Origin: Mesotaenium endlicherianum | Lineage: Eukaryota; Streptophyta; Zygnematophyceae; Zygnematales; Mesotaeniaceae | Length of the DNA stretch: 64,000 nucleotides | NCBI GenBank assembly: GCA_009602735.1 | Contig: WELA01013579.1 | Location: 487,024-551,023 of the forward strand | Reading direction: 5' to 3' | Part shown: one piece after another, positions 11,080 through 23,145 of the stretch | Layout: every line of letters starts with the position of its first letter | Numbering within the stretch: the stretch's first letter is position 1 | The notes under the pieces: model-generated | What the model saw: the letters and a program-made list of their open reading frames with translations, nothing else | Database searches by the model: none | What the model was told of the DNA's origin: nothing | Translations under genes and position numbers: made by a program

Positions 11080-14000
11080 TCAATTTTTCCTCTTTCTTGT
11101 TCTTGCAGGCTGCCTCCAAGGGGTCTTCTGCTGCTTCTTGATGGTGGCAGGCTGCCTCCCTGAAGTCTTCGGGCTTCTAGTAGAGAGACTTGGGGCTGGT
11201 CCAAGATGGGGGTTGGCGGCATGGAAGCGCTTCAACTTTCTCTGAACTTTGTCAAGGTAGTGCGCCGCCACCCAACTATTCTCCGAATCTGGATATCCTT
11301 TCCACTTGATCAAGTATTGCTGCTGTCTCCTGAAATTTCTCATAGCCACTATGTCTTCCACTTCGTACTCCAAATGATCATCCACTATTGTTGGGGCTGG
11401 TGGGGTTGTCACACGTCCTGGGAACTTGTTGTCGGGTTGCACATATGGCTTGAAGAGGGAAGCGTGGAATACGGGGTCGATGTGCATAGTCTGGGGAAGT
11501 TCTAGCTTGAAAGCAACGGGGTTGACTTGCTGGATAATCTTGAAGGGTCCCAAATACTTGGGAGAGAACTTGCTGCCGGCAGGCCTGTTGTTCAGGGAAA
11601 TGTTCTTGGATGATAGTAACACGTTGTCACCCACTCTGTACGTAATTTCTCTTCTGGATCTGTTCGCCACTCTTGCTTGAGCATCTTGCGCGTGTTGTAG
11701 AGCTTTCTTCGCTGCTGTAAGGGCTGCTTCTAATGTCTCCATAAAATCTGTGGCTGCAGGTACTTCATCATGGCCAGCCGTGAAGCTCAGTGGCGTGGTC
11801 GGATGGAAGCCATAGTTGAGGAAGAATGGGGACTCTTGGGTAGAGGCCTGCGTAGTGTTGTTGTAGGCAAACTCGAGGGGGGTCAAGTACATGTCCCAGT
11901 CTTGCTCGAGGGTAGACACGTAGGCCTTTAGAGAGGTCTTTAGGGTACGATTCATACGCTCGGTTTGCCCATCTGATTGTGGGTGGTAGGCAGTAGACAT
12001 ATCCAGCGATGTACCCAAGTTCTTGAAGAGATTTTTCCAGAAATGGCTTGTGAATCTTGGATCTCTATCTGACACAATTCTTGATGGTAGTCCATGGAGT
12101 CGGAAGATGTTGTCAAAGATGAGTCTTGCAAGTTGTGGTGCTGTAGCCTTAGTCGTCGTGGGAATAAAATGAGCCATCTTGGTAAGTCTGTCCACCACCG
12201 TGAGTATTGCATTATGGCCTCGAGGTGTCACGGGCAAGTCCACGATAAGGTCCATTGAGATGTCCGTCCATTGTCTTTCGGGGATTGGTAGTGGTTGGAG
12301 GAGTCCTCCCGCCTTTTGCGATGATGGCTTGATTCTTTGGCATGTGTCACAGCTCCTGCAGTACTCCTTGACTTGCTTAGACATGCCTGGCCAACAATAA
12401 GTCCTAGCTAGAACGCCCGTGGTCCTTAGGATTCCAAAGTGTCCTCCAAGAGGGTTGTCGTGTGCTTCTCGTAGAAGCAAGAGCCGGAGGTCTAAGTCAT
12501 TAGGAACACATCTCTGGCCCGTATCTTGCCTCACCCAATAATTGCCTTCTTGCTTCTTGCATGGGTCCAAGGCTGCTTCTCCGTTCTTGTAGTAAGGGTC
12601 TCTTTCATAGGCGGCTGAAAATCGAGCTTCCAGATCTGTCTTCAGGGATACCATCACTGCATTTAATTGCAGTCTTGAGAGGGGGTCAGCCGGGTTTGTC
12701 TTGCCGGGCTGGTACTGAATCGTGATGTTGTATTGTTGCAAGTATCCGCTCCATCTTGCTTGTCTCCTTGAGAGATACGGCTGCGTCTGGAGGTGCTTTA
12801 ACGCCTCGTGGTCCGTGGTGACCAGTACTTTGCGTCCTTCAACGTAGCAGCGCCAAACCTTCAAGGCATGTACAATCGCCAATGCCTCTCGCTCCGTGGT
12901 TGTATAATTTTGCTCGGCTGGATTTAGCTTCCTTGACTCGTAGGCGATGGGCTGCAGTCCCTTGCCTTGGTCTTGAAGCAGGATTGCTCCTATTGCATAG
13001 GAAGATGCATCGGTGATGACGTGGAAGGGCCAATCTGGGTTTGGACTTGGGAGTGTGAGCACCGGGGATGTGGTCAATCTTCGCTTTAACTCTTGAAATG
13101 CCTCTTCCTCTTTCTCGGTCCATGTATATAGCCTGTCCTTCTTGAGTAGATCTGTCAGGGGGGCTGCTATGTGCGAGAAGCCTTGGATGAATTTTCTGTA
13201 CCAATTGGCAAATCCCAAGAATGACTGGAGTTCTTTCTTGGTCGTGGGGGTTGGCCATTCCTCCACCACCGTGGTCTTCTTGGGGTCTATCTTGATGCCA
13301 TCAGCAGTCACGTGGAGACCTAGGAACTCCACTTCTTGTTTGGCAAACTCGCATTTTGACTCCTTCGCAAACAGCTTGTTTTGCTTCAATACTTCAAGGA
13401 CTTCTTTCAAGTGTCTCGCATGCTCTTCAAGGGTCTTGCTGTAGATAAGGATGTCATCGATGAATACCACCACAAATCTGTCCAACATGGGCTGAAATAT
13501 GGTGTTCATCATAGTCATGAAAGTTGCTGGCGCGTTGGTGAGTCCAAATGGCAGGACCATGAACTCAAAATGTCCATATCTTGTCCTGAATGCCGTCTTC
13601 TCTATGTCCGGTTCTGCGATGCGAATCTGGTGGTAGCCGCTCCGTAAGTCAATCTTCGTGAAGTACTTGGCTCCAACCAGCCGGTCCATGAGCTCATCCA
13701 TGCGCGGCAGCGGGTATCGATTCTTGATGGTGATCTTGTTGAGGGCGCGATAGTCCACACACATCCTCAAGGTACCATCTTTCTTCTTGACAAATAGCAC
13801 CGGGGCTCCAAATGGCGACTTGCTAGGTCGAATGAAGCCATGCTCCAGTAGCTCCTTGATTTGCTTCTTGACTTCGTCTAGCTCCGTGTATGACATTTTG
13901 AACGTAGGCCGAGAGATGGGCTTGCTTCCGGGCTCCAACTCTATCTTGTGGTCTACGAATCTTTTGGGGGGTAGGCCCTTGGGCAATTCCGGGGAGAACA

Positions 14001-14745
14001 CTTCTTTGTAGTCCTCAAAGACTTCTTGTATCTCCTTGGGAACGGGGCTGCCTTCTTGACTCTCGATGTCTTTCTTGATGTCTTTTGGCGTGATCAAGGC
14101 CAAAAGAAGCTCGTGTCCCTTCCTCACAAGTCTCTTGAGTTGGAGGGCGGACAATAGTATCTCGTGTGCCGGCTTCTGGATGTCTTGGGTCTGGATATTC
14201 TGGATTGCGCGCAAAATACAGATTCTTGAAGTGATGTCATTCTTGATCTTGATAGTACCGGTCCTCCAATCAACTTGGGGGTTGTGCTTGGTCAACCAAG
14301 GCGTCCCTAGGATGACGTCGTACTTGCCCAATTGCATGGGGGAGAACACTACTCTATCCTTGAAGGACTTGATAGAGAGTGCCAAGGGGTACGTCTTCTT
14401 GGAAGGGGTAGTATAGGAGAATCCATCGGGCATCATAATCTCCTCGTCGTGGTCAAGAGTTCGCATAGTAATACCGTGCTTGGTGGCAAAATCTGCAGCA
14501 ATGAAGTTGCCTTGAGCTCCGCTATCCACCAAGATGTGGACCTTCTCTCCTCCAAGGTAACCTCTCAAACTCATTGGGGCTGGAACGTCGTCTTCAACGG
14601 GGGTCTCCACCTCACTTGGCGTGTTGCCTTCTCGTGAAGTGGGTCTTGGGGTGGTAGGCTCCTGGCCTACCGGCGCTGTCCGTTTTTTGACAACTTTTTG
14701 GGGCATGAAAGTGCACGATGGCCCTTTTCCTTGCAATAGAAGCAT
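11080..14745 (-). CDS. pol polyprotein of element C (protease-RT-RNase H-integrase-chromodomain)
   Basis: 1221 codons without interruption. The order along the protein is: retropepsin ([10 protein letters not shown], about residue 75); reverse transcriptase ([29 protein letters not shown] with the catalytic DD pair); RNase H ([15 protein letters not shown]); integrase with an HHCC finger ([19 protein letters not shown]) and DDE core ([29 protein letters not shown]); and a C-terminal chromodomain ([23 protein letters not shown]). The chromodomain places it in the chromoviruses, whose integration is directed to chromatin marks. The frame differs from gag and overlaps its end by about 79 nt, a layout in which many Ty3/gypsy elements use programmed frameshifting. 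The ATG at 14745 is only the first in frame; the true protein would begin within the gag overlap. Confidence 0.92.
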   Translation of the reverse strand: MLLLQGKGPSCTFMPQKVVKKRTAPVGQEPTTPRPTSREGNTPSEVETPVEDDVPAPMSLRGYLGGEKVHILVDSGAQGNFIAADFATKHGITMRTLDHDEEIMMPDGFSYTTPSKKTYPLALSIKSFKDRVVFSPMQLGKYDVILGTPWLTKHNPQVDWRTGTIKIKNDITSRICILRAIQNIQTQDIQKPAHEILLSALQLKRLVRKGHELLLALITPKDIKKDIESQEGSPVPKEIQEVFEDYKEVFSPELPKGLPPKRFVDHKIELEPGSKPISRPTFKMSYTELDEVKKQIKELLEHGFIRPSKSPFGAPVLFVKKKDGTLRMCVDYRALNKITIKNRYPLPRMDELMDRLVGAKYFTKIDLRSGYHQIRIAEPDIEKTAFRTRYGHFEFMVLPFGLTNAPATFMTMMNTIFQPMLDRFVVVFIDDILIYSKTLEEHARHLKEVLEVLKQNKLFAKESKCEFAKQEVEFLGLHVTADGIKIDPKKTTVVEEWPTPTTKKELQSFLGFANWYRKFIQGFSHIAAPLTDLLKKDRLYTWTEKEEEAFQELKRRLTTSPVLTLPSPNPDWPFHVITDASSYAIGAILLQDQGKGLQPIAYESRKLNPAEQNYTTTEREALAIVHALKVWRCYVEGRKVLVTTDHEALKHLQTQPYLSRRQARWSGYLQQYNITIQYQPGKTNPADPLSRLQLNAVMVSLKTDLEARFSAAYERDPYYKNGEAALDPCKKQEGNYWVRQDTGQRCVPNDLDLRLLLLREAHDNPLGGHFGILRTTGVLARTYCWPGMSKQVKEYCRSCDTCQRIKPSSQKAGGLLQPLPIPERQWTDISMDLIVDLPVTPRGHNAILTVVDRLTKMAHFIPTTTKATAPQLARLIFDNIFRLHGLPSRIVSDRDPRFTSHFWKNLFKNLGTSLDMSTAYHPQSDGQTERMNRTLKTSLKAYVSTLEQDWDMYLTPLEFAYNNTTQASTQESPFFLNYGFHPTTPLSFTAGHDEVPAATDFMETLEAALTAAKKALQHAQDAQARVANRSRREITYRVGDNVLLSSKNISLNNRPAGSKFSPKYLGPFKIIQQVNPVAFKLELPQTMHIDPVFHASLFKPYVQPDNKFPGRVTTPPAPTIVDDHLEYEVEDIVAMRNFRRQQQYLIKWKGYPDSENSWVAAHYLDKVQRKLKRFHAANPHLGPAPSLSTRSPKTSGRQPATIKKQQKTPWRQPARTRKRKN

Positions 14746-15947
14746 AGTCCAGCCGTCATGAGAGCTTCTTTTTCAGCCGGGGAGAGTCTTGCTTTCACTC
14801 CTTGCTGGTTTCTTGCATCATAAGTGTCATTGGAGGGTCTTCCACTCTTCCGGGCAGCCGCGGGGTCCCTTTTAATAACTCCGATTTCCATGGGTGTGGG
14901 TCCAGATTCGGATGTGGAAGGGGCTGCGTACACCCGCGTCGTCGGTACCCGTGAAGATGAAGGCACGGAGTGCTTGAAATCCAAGGTATCCACCTTTTGG
15001 GCCACTTCAATGATCTTTGAGAAGTCCGTCAAGTCGCGTAACTCCACTTCCTTTGCCACCTTGGGTTTGAGGCCAAAGATGTAACGGTCAATCTTCTCCT
15101 CGAGAGACATGTTGGGGATCTCAAGAGTGAGGGCGTGAAATCTGGATGTATACTCTTGAACGGACGTCGTTTGCTTGAGATGGTGGAGCTTTCCTCGGGC
15201 AATCTTCTCCGCATTGATGGGCATGAATTGCTTCTTGAGGGCCTCACGAAAATCTGCCCATCTTGCATATGATGGTGGGGGCTCTTGGCCGAGCATGGGG
15301 TGCGCCATAGCTTGATATATAGCCGCTTGATAGTTACGCCACCATGATGTTGCTGCTCCTCTAAGTAAGGTAACGGCAAAGGGAACGTAGTCCTCCTCGG
15401 GTACTTCAAGGAACGCGAGGTACGTCTCCACTTGGTAGAGCCATAAATTCAGGTTGGCACCTTTCCCGGGGTTGAAAGTGTCGGGTTTGCCGGGCTTGAT
15501 GAGTTTCCTTGCTCTCGTTGGCTCTTGTGGAGGCGCTTGAGCCGGGGCTGGATTTTGAGCATTGCTCGCAATAGGGGCAACCATGGCAGCCATAGCTTCT
15601 CTTGACGCTTGCACGGTTGCTTCATAGGTGGCCAAGCCCACTTGGTTGTGGACGGTCATTAGGAAGGCTGCCCACTCATTTGCGGGAACTCCTTGTGGTG
15701 GGGTCAACTTTGCTATAGCGGCTGCCACGGGATTTGACGGTGCTCCTCCTTGTGGTGCTTCTTGTTGTTGCAGATTTCCTTGAGTAGGCTCTCCCATCGA
15801 CGCTGGAGGAGGGTGTGCTCCTCCTTGTGGTGCTTCTTGTTGTTGCAGATTTTCTTGAGTGGGCTCTCCCATCGGCGCTGGAGGAGGGTGTCTTGGAGAG
15901 GAAGGGCTTCCTTCGAAAGCTTGCTGTTGGTCTTGAGGATCGGCCAT
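14667..15947 (-). CDS. gag of element C
   Basis: 426 codons, starting about 40 bp downstream (minus strand) of the LTR and PBS. The head carries two copies of a 24-residue repeat ([21 protein letters not shown] period about 72 bp, about 15740-15890). It is followed by a retrotransposon gag core ([49 protein letters not shown]) and a single C-terminal CCHC zinc knuckle [14 protein letters not shown], which binds nucleic acid. The protein would form the virus-like particle in which reverse transcription takes place. It overlaps pol. Confidence 0.92.
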   Translation of the reverse strand: MADPQDQQQAFEGSPSSPRHPPPAPMGEPTQENLQQQEAPQGGAHPPPASMGEPTQGNLQQQEAPQGGAPSNPVAAAIAKLTPPQGVPANEWAAFLMTVHNQVGLATYEATVQASREAMAAMVAPIASNAQNPAPAQAPPQEPTRARKLIKPGKPDTFNPGKGANLNLWLYQVETYLAFLEVPEEDYVPFAVTLLRGAATSWWRNYQAAIYQAMAHPMLGQEPPPSYARWADFREALKKQFMPINAEKIARGKLHHLKQTTSVQEYTSRFHALTLEIPNMSLEEKIDRYIFGLKPKVAKEVELRDLTDFSKIIEVAQKVDTLDFKHSVPSSSRVPTTRVYAAPSTSESGPTPMEIGVIKRDPAAARKSGRPSNDTYDARNQQGVKARLSPAEKEALMTAGLCFYCKEKGHRALSCPKKLSKNGQRR

Positions 15948-15971
15948 CTTCTTGTGCTACCAAAGTGCCTA

Positions 15972-15984
15972 GCTCCGATACCAC
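15972..15984 (-). other. Primer binding site of element C
   Basis: On the minus strand, right after the 5' LTR, the sequence is GTGGTATCGGAGC. It matches the initiator tRNA-Met type TGGTATCAGAGC with one change. Confidence 0.75.
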
Positions 15985-16487
15985 TGTAGTGAAACAGATA
16001 GATAAAGTACTTAGTAAAACAGAATACTTTATCTATTCAAGACAAGGATCTTTGAACACAAGTGGTAGCTTCTTGAAAGAGAGATGGCTTCTTGAAAGTT
16101 AATATATTTCTGGATTTTGGCAAGTACAAGAGTGATTCTGGAATGTCTTTCTATGTTCTAGCTCTTGTTTATATACTTGCTACATAAGTAATTTCTAGGA
16201 AGGTGTATGTTGATGTGTTGGCACCCAACACATCCCAAAACTTGCCACCTCTTTCTAGAATAATGTACACATGTCCTTTTGACCTAAAAATGGCACATCT
16301 GACTTTTGCCACATGGAGTTCTTCTAGGTCTTTCCTCTAACTTCGAAAATGCCTTGGAAGGTTCAAAGGACATGAACCAACTTACTAGAGTACCTATTCA
16401 CACTTGACTCCACACCATACTACTCCAAATATATTTGAAAACATTAAAATATATGCAAACTAATGTATAATAACTCAAATCACTACA
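15985..16487 (-). repeat. 5' LTR of element C
   Basis: 503 bp, about 98 percent identical to the copy at 9807-10309 by eye. The minus-strand TATA box GTATATAAAC is at 16167-16176. Confidence 0.92.
16167..16176 (-). promoter_or_regulatory. TATA box in the 5' LTR of element C
   Basis: GTATATAAAC on the minus strand, followed by AAGAGCTAGAACATAG. It is conserved at the same LTR position in the 3' copy. It is the only good TATA match in this LTR and would drive the genomic transcript leftward. Confidence 0.6.
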
Positions 16488-17033
16488 AGCAAGGTTGGAA
16501 GACAGTGCGTATCAATGGGTTCTTGCCTTGCATTCAGACCTCTCTCGGTAAGCTGTAAAAGAGAGTTGGCCTCGTTTCCGAATGCCGAACTCGAGAGCAA
16601 TGCCTAGCATATGTACATGGAATGAGTTTACTGTTCAACGGCCAGTGCGATGGCACCGCCTACCCGGGAGTTAACCACGTTGGTAGGACCTCGGTTAACC
16701 AAATCCACCGCCATCTCCCATCATCCCGAATCGCCATCCATCATAGGGATGTCATCTGGCCATTCATCTAGCATACCACACTTAGATGCATATCGAGGCA
16801 GTTCTCTGCTACCGAGTACGGAAGTCAGCTGGCTGTCAAAGAATGAGTCAGCAAGCTGACTTGAGTTGACTTCAGCCTGCTGCTTCCGGCTGAGTCCTTA
16901 ATTGATAATTATATAAAGTCCAACACACTCAATACTACATAATGTTCAGTAGGCTGAACTTAATTAACTTATATACTTCAATAAATTTATACCTACCAAT
17001 ATATTGATTCATTACAATCCCTTCCACTTATCT

Positions 17034-17052
17034 TGTTGTCGCCTCGACAACA
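17034..17052 (-). other. Hairpin next to the ELT-2 PPT
   Basis: TGTTGTCG and CGACAACA flank a 3-base loop, an 8-bp perfect stem. It lies just inside the PPT (AGTGGAAGGGAT on the minus strand, next to the LTR end at 17016). The same stem occurs in ELT-1, ELT-4 and ELT-5. Confidence 0.75.
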
Positions 17053-17099
17053 TTAAACTGCAGAAGTTTTTGGTCAAGGAACTGAACCTGACCAGCCTC

Positions 17100-18820
17100 C
17101 CCAACTGACTGCATCTTCAGCCTGTCACCTAGGGGGTTGTTCTTGGGGCTTCAGGATCAGAAGACTGAGATCTGGACCTAAATCTGCACAGCCCTCTAGG
17201 TCTGTCAGCTGGCCTTCTAAAGAACCCCGTTTGTTCTAAAGTTGGACCTCGAGGAGAACGAAGGATGGTAGCCTGCTCTTCAACCACTTGGGTGTTGATC
17301 CCCACATAGACAGGCATTCCAGTAGGATGCTGAAATACATTGGCAAGAGGTACATGCCCCTGAGCGCAGGGAGAGGCCGGCATACCTCTGGCCACCCTGG
17401 CACCCCTGTTCTCTGGGGATTTCTGCCTTTGTCTGCTTCTAAGTACAGTCAGATCAGCTTCTTCCCCTGCTTGGGCAGGTGGGCTGGGGGAGCGAGTGCG
17501 CGGTTCAGTTACCTCCATGGCCGAGGTCAAATGCCATATTCCTAATCTTGGCTCCTGAGGAAGCCCTGCTCTTGCTTGCCCCTGGGTGTCCTGAGTACCA
17601 GCTCCTGATGCTTCTCCTCTGCCTTATTCTTCTTCCTCATTCTCCTCATCTTCCTCCTCTGAGAGGGTAGGAGTCTCGTCCACTAAGTCGTCCTGCTTCC
17701 TGGTAGACATGGAGTAGTATACTTACCTCCCTTTCTTAGGACGCGCCGGAGGTTGCTTGGCCTTCAACCTGCTGATATCAATCCTGCCTGCATTCTTCGC
17801 CCATTTGACAAACCCATGCTTTCCCTTAGAGAAGTAGTCTCTCCTCCTCCTCCTGTGCTCTTTGGTCTCTGCATTCATATTGCTCAGGCAACCATTCAGC
17901 CTGGGGTCCCAAGGGGCAATGTGAGGTGGTAGGATGAGGTAGCCGTCTAGGCCATAGTGGAAGTCATCCGGTTGGGCTCGGTCACACTCCTGCTTTTTGT
18001 TTGTGACGGTCATCCACCTCCAGTCTGTTGGCTGCTGGTAGTACTGGGGTCCATGCTCAGCCTTTCTTAGTTTACACGAGAACCAGTGGGGAGAGAACAT
18101 CTACTGTCCTGCTTCCTTGGCCAAGTACTCCCAGCTCCTTCTCTCAACTTCATTGTAAGCTGGCAGTAGCATGAGGTAGAATACCGTATCCTTAAAGCTA
18201 TCGGGCCGCATGCTCACCATCCTCATGAGTCTCTGATCTCCCACTATTCCCGGTATGGGGACTGGCTTGTTCCTCTAATCATCTGCAAGGTACCGGACCT
18301 GCTCTGCTGTATAGCCCACCATCTTGGCATAATCTTCGTAGAGGACCACACCAGTGTGTGTCTCAATGTACCTATCCAGTGCTGCAGTTCCTTCCCTCCG
18401 TAGCAGTGTTGTCTGTTCCAGCTTGTTGATCTCCTGGGCTGCCAGCAATGCTTCCTTCAGGTTATCAGAGTTTTGGCCACCCACCACAATATACCTGTAA
18501 GTGGCCAAGCTCTTCTGCCTGTCCGCTTCGGCCTTTTTCCTTCTCTTCTCCTCTGCCACTGCCGCTTCTTCTTGTTGTTTCTTCTGTCTCTCCTCCTCAG
18601 CTTTCCTGAGGTTTTCCGCTTCCTGATCCTTCTTCCTCTGTGCTTCTTTTGCCGCCTCTTGTTGTTTGCGGACCCTTTCTTGTTCTTTCCTGGTGAGAGA
18701 CGTCGCCGCCAGCTTCTTCTGGTATTGCTCCATTGTCCTCCTGGCTTCTTCTGCCTTGCGCTTTCTGTCCTCCTTTTGTGTGGTGGGAGCCATCCTGCAC
18801 ATGTAACCAGGGCACAAGTT
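17100..18820 (-). pseudogene. Extra 3' module of ELT-2 (subtype 2, fossil)
   Basis: A coding module between pol and the 3' LTR. It opens with a long charged, coiled-coil-like head rich in E, K, R and Q (KEQERVRKQQEAAKEAQRKK), then the conserved block YRYIVVGG...VLYEDYAKMVGYT, then WRWMTV, HIAPWDPRLNG and KHGFVKWAKNAGR, and ends in a Pro/Arg/Ser-rich tail. It is the homologue of the ELT-5 module but clearly diverged (subtype 2, shared with ELT-4). No known domain is recognised. It is broken. Confidence 0.7.
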
Positions 18821-19043
18821 AGTAGGATATCAACCTTTGTCATAGGAGTTGCAGGAAGGAAGTGAGTTCGTATTAGTATGGTGGGTTCGCTCTTGTTTAC
18901 CTTTCAGGGTGATTGCTAGGAGTTCACGTAGTTGCGGTGCGCTAGACATAAACGTATGAATGTATTTTAAGGTGCGTTAAGTGATGCATTGCTGTGCGAG
19001 GCCCTTTTTCCTTCCGCACAAGGTGCTCTATGTGGGCCAGGCT

Positions 19044-19131
19044 GTCCCATCTGTCACTATGCTGACACTTAGGATTCACATAACCGTCCCATATGTCACT
19101 ATGCTGACACTTAGGGTTCACATAACTGTCC
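19044..19131. repeat. 42-bp tandem duplication between pol and the extra module of ELT-2
   Basis: The unit tgtcactatgctgacactta followed by ggattcacataac.gtccc is present twice in direct order with few differences. It lies in the spacer just upstream (minus strand) of the extra module, near other TGTCAC/CTGTCA hexamers. Confidence 0.7.
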
Positions 19132-19229
19132 CTTTCTCGCTCTCGCACACTAACTGTCATATATTTTCCCCTCCAACTTAAATGGAGACAGGACCTCCTG
19201 TCACCTTCCCGTGTCAACTGAAATGACCG

Positions 19230-22200
19230 TTAGGGAGGGGCTCCAGCCGCCCGAAGGTGGACCCGTTTCAACGCCCCTTTTGCATTGGTCAAATGGTCTT
19301 TAGATTCCCAATTGTCCCCAGAGGCATCATAAGCCTTCCATCGAATGAGGTACTTCATGACATATTTAGACGATCGACGGACCGAGCGTGCGTCTAAAAT
19401 CTCCTCAACCTCAAATTCCTCAGGGTCACCGTCCCAGACAGCGGGGACCGGTCCCGGTTGAACAGGTAACCGACCTGTGAACAGTGTGTCACCTTTGATG
19501 TATGGTTCCAGGAAGGAGACATTAAAGACCGGGTGACCCTTGTATTCTGCTGACATGATCAGTTTGTAAGCATTCTGACGGACACGGCGCACCACCGAAT
19601 ATGGACCGACCCAGACAGGACCAAGCTTTTTCTGGACCACACCAGGGAGGTACAGGTGCTGAGAATGGAGTTTGACCAAATCGCCCTTAGAAAACGTCAG
19701 CTCTCGACGGTGCTGATTAGCGTACTTTTGTTGGTTTTCTCGGGCTTTGTGCAGATTGTGTTGGACTCTCGACAGGGTGTCAGCAAACTCCTGAGTTAAC
19801 TGGAGGGAGACCGGGTTGTCAATCCCTTCAGGGTGAGTAAAAGACTCCCCTAGCACATCTAAAGGAGACTTAGGGACTCTACCCAGGCTCAGTTCAAAAG
19901 GAGTCTTGCCCGTTGATGCGTGCACCGCAATGTTGACCGCAAACTGGATTTGAGGTAACAGGTCATCCCAATTATCTTGTTTTTGGTTAATATAAGCTCT
20001 CAATACCTCTTCCAGAACTCGGTTAGTTCTTTCAATCTGCCCATCAGTCCGAGGGTGGTTTGTTGTGCTGAGCAGCTGCTTGACTCCCATTAACTCCATT
20101 AAAGCTCTCCAAAACTTAGAGGTAAATTTCGAGTCTCTGTCTGAGATTATATTAGAGGGTAGCCCATGTGGGCATACTACATGGTTGTAAAACTGTCTCG
20201 CTGTTTTGAGTGCAGTTACTTTGACAGTTGTGGGGATGAAAATGACTATTTTTGTCAGCCTATCCACGACTACCAGTATCGAATCATGCCCATTGGCAGT
20301 TCGTGGCAGTGTGACCACCCAGTCCATGGATATTGTTTCCCAGCGGCCAACTGGGATGGGCAGCGGTTGTAAGAGGCCCCCCGGTGGTGTGTGCCTAGAC
20401 TTATTCTTTTGGCGCTGGTCACAGGACTTAACGTATTTCAAGACCTCCCAAGGTAATCCCTCCCAATGATAATATTTTGCCAGTTTGCCAACAGTCTTGG
20501 CCTGCCCCAAATGCCCACCCAGTAAACTGTCATGTGCTTGACTCAATAAAAGGGACCTTATGTCCAAGTTATTAGGAATGACCAGCTTCAGCCTGCCTGA
20601 AGTGGTTTCAGTCACCCAGACCCCTCCCTTAAGCTTACACCCGAGTGCAGTAGCACAACACACACCAGTAGTGGGGCTGGGCTCAATTGTTGGGTCAGAA
20701 AGGTAGGCTTTCCTAAGTTGTTCTAGGAAGGACGTTTTCACCTTTAGTGAAGTGAGTGCACATAGGACCTTTATCTACAGCGTGCTGACTGAAGTTCCTT
20801 TCTTGCAAGTCAGGTCTTCTAGAGAGTGCATCAGCAGGATTCAACTTCCCTGGTTTGTAGTCGATCAGGACTTGAAACTGCTCCAGCATCTGGCTTCAGC
20901 GGTTCTCCCTTCTCGACAGCTTGGACTTCTTCTAAAAGTGAGTCAGAGCTAGATGATCTGTAATCACCTTAAAAGCTTTTCCATGGAAGTATGCTCTCCA
21001 TTGTTTGAGCACATGAATGATAGCTAGCAGCTCTTTATCATTCACGGAGTAATTAATCTCCGTTGGATTAAATTACATAGACTCGTACAACACAGGATGC
21101 CAATCCTGCCGTACCTTACCATCTTTCGTGGTTTTGTCAGCAGGCTGCAACAAAATAGCACCCATGGCAAAGTCAGAGGCATCAGTAACCACCTGCATCG
21201 GTTTGCTGGGGTCATACACGGCTAGCACTGGGGCAGAACAAAGAGCATCTTTAAGGGTCTGGAAGGCAGCCTGCTGCTCTCCCCTCACACATACCCTATG
21301 TCTTTCTTAGTAAGGTCAGTCAGTTTACTGGCCTTTGTAGAATAATTCTCAAAAAATCTCATATAGTAGTTAGCCAACCCAAGTAAGAACCTGACTGTGG
21401 AGACAAATTGTGGTACAGACCAGTCCCTTATGGTCTGGACCTTCTTAGGATCCACACTGATGCCCTCTTTGCTGACAATGTGGCCTAAAAATGCAATGCT
21501 TTCCTTGAAGAAATCACACTCGCTCATTTTAGCATATAATTGATTTATTCTCAGAGTGTCCATGACTGTCTTTAGGTGTTTAGCGTACTGAGCTTCATCT
21601 TTAGAGAAAATTAAAATATCATCCAGGAAAACTTGCACAAACTTATCCAAATAAGGTCTGAAAATGTCATTCATAGCACCCATGAAGGTCGCAGGAGCAT
21701 TTGTCAGTCCAAATGGCATCACGTTGAACTCATAGTGTCCGTAACGTGTGCGGAAGGCAGTCTTCTGTTCATCTTCCACAGCAATTATGATTTGATGATA
21801 ACCACTCTTGAGATCTATCTTACTGAACACTTTAGCACCAGACAGGGTATCAAGCAGGTCCTCGATTTTGGGTAAAGCATACTTGTTCTTTACTGTAGTT
21901 CTTTTCAGAGTTTTATAATCCACACACATCCGCATACTGCCCTCCTTTTTCTTAACAAATAGGATGGGTGCGCCGTAAGGTGATTTACTTGGAGAAATAT
22001 AACCATTTTCCTCAAGCCCTGCAATCTGTGTTTTCAACTCCTCGCTCTCCACACAAGACAAGCCATAAGTGCGTTGCCAGGGTGGTTGACTCCCAGGTAA
22101 TAAATCAATCCTATGATCTACTTCCCTCTTAGAGGGTAGTCCTGGGGGCATATTAAATACATCAGTGTACTGAGCAACAATTTTTGCAGCAGTAGGGTGC

Positions 22201-22479
22201 TCCGGAGGGCTTACCTTTTTCTCCACCACTTCTTCAGGTTGAGGAGGTACCTTTCTTAGCAGCAGACAGAACATTCTGTCTTCCTTCTGGTTCCAGCTTT
22301 TGACGAACTCCATTGCATTCAGCAACTTGCATCCTTCTGGAAGCCTCTTCTTTTCCTTGATTTGCCATCCACACAGGACAAGAGGAAGAGCACTGGTGGG
22401 TGCCAAGTTAGTCTGCTCATCATTGGCTCCTCTCACTTTAACTGTACCTCTGCTCCAACACACTTCAGCTTGATGTCTA
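19230..22479 (-). pseudogene. pol region of ELT-2 (RT, RNase H, integrase, chromodomain; fossil)
   Basis: RT motifs ([31 protein letters not shown]) lie at about 21285-22300, RNase H ([15 protein letters not shown]) near 21100-21200, the integrase HHCC and DDE motifs (CDQRQKNKSRHT, ISDRDSKFTSKFW) at about 19800-20500, and the chromodomain (EFEVEEILDARSVRRS, LIRWKAYD) at 19230-19430. It is the closest homologue of the ELT-1, -4, -5 and -6 pol regions. It is broken, with a few breaks. Confidence 0.85.
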
Positions 22480-23145
22480 TTAACACTAGATTTACTGCCT
22501 ATAGAACCAAAACGGACACCACAATAGCCTATATTTGAATGCTCATACTAAAATCAGTGCTTATGTGGTACATAAGAGCCATACGTATACTGAATCGACT
22601 TTGAGTAAGCAATCTGGCAATGTACTTTTTCCGATTTTTCCGGGATTTTTTAGTGTACTTTTTTGTACTACAAGAATAACACACGTGTGAGGTCCCACAA
22701 GTACATTTCTTCTCAGCACAATATCCGAAAAAGTACAACTTATTTTTAGGTCTTGATTTTTTCCAGCATTTATCCTGATGTAAGGAGGACAGTGCAATTC
22801 ATTTAGTATCCTAGCTGTTACACCAGCCCAATGTTTGGGACCCAAATTGACACCAAGTTTTTTTGTCATTGGTTCCATAAGGAATGTAGAAAATGCATTA
22901 TGCAGATTTATTGTTTGGTGCATACCTTTTATAATTCTTGATGGAAATCATTGAAACAAGTTCAGGCATGCTTAGAATACCTTACACAAGCACTATGAAA
23001 GATGAAAGCACCAAAAATATGTGAAGCAAAAATTATGGATCTTGTCATATATGGCTCCATGGCCGACGCGTCGGAAATTCTGGTATGTGGCAGATGGTGT
23101 GAGCAAAAAATATTTAGTCTTAGAGTTATGCACCTTTCATCTATG

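Larger units (their letters stand above)
9807..16487 (-). mobile_element. Element C: full-length chromovirus (Ty3/gypsy), looks whole
   Basis: A 6681-bp element with two 503-bp LTRs (9807-10309 and 15985-16487; TGTAGTGAAAC...AATCACTACA) and the target duplication AGCAA at 9802-9806 and 16488-16492. On the minus strand it has a PBS of the initiator tRNA-Met type (TGGTATCGGAGC) next to the right LTR, gag, pol, about 770 bp of 3' sequence and a PPT (TGGGTGGGGTGA) next to the left LTR. I count about nine differences between the LTRs by eye (about 1.8 percent), so it is young. Its LTRs and proteins differ clearly from families A and B. Both reading frames look whole. Confidence 0.93.
9614..17016 (-). 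repeat. 3' LTR of ELT-2, split by element C
   Basis: A family A LTR in minus orientation: it begins TGAAATGAATC at 9614, runs to 9806, resumes at 16493 and ends GATTCATTACA at 17016. The combined length is 717 bp, as for the other family A LTRs. The interruption is exactly element C plus one copy of its AGCAA duplication. Confidence 0.9.
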
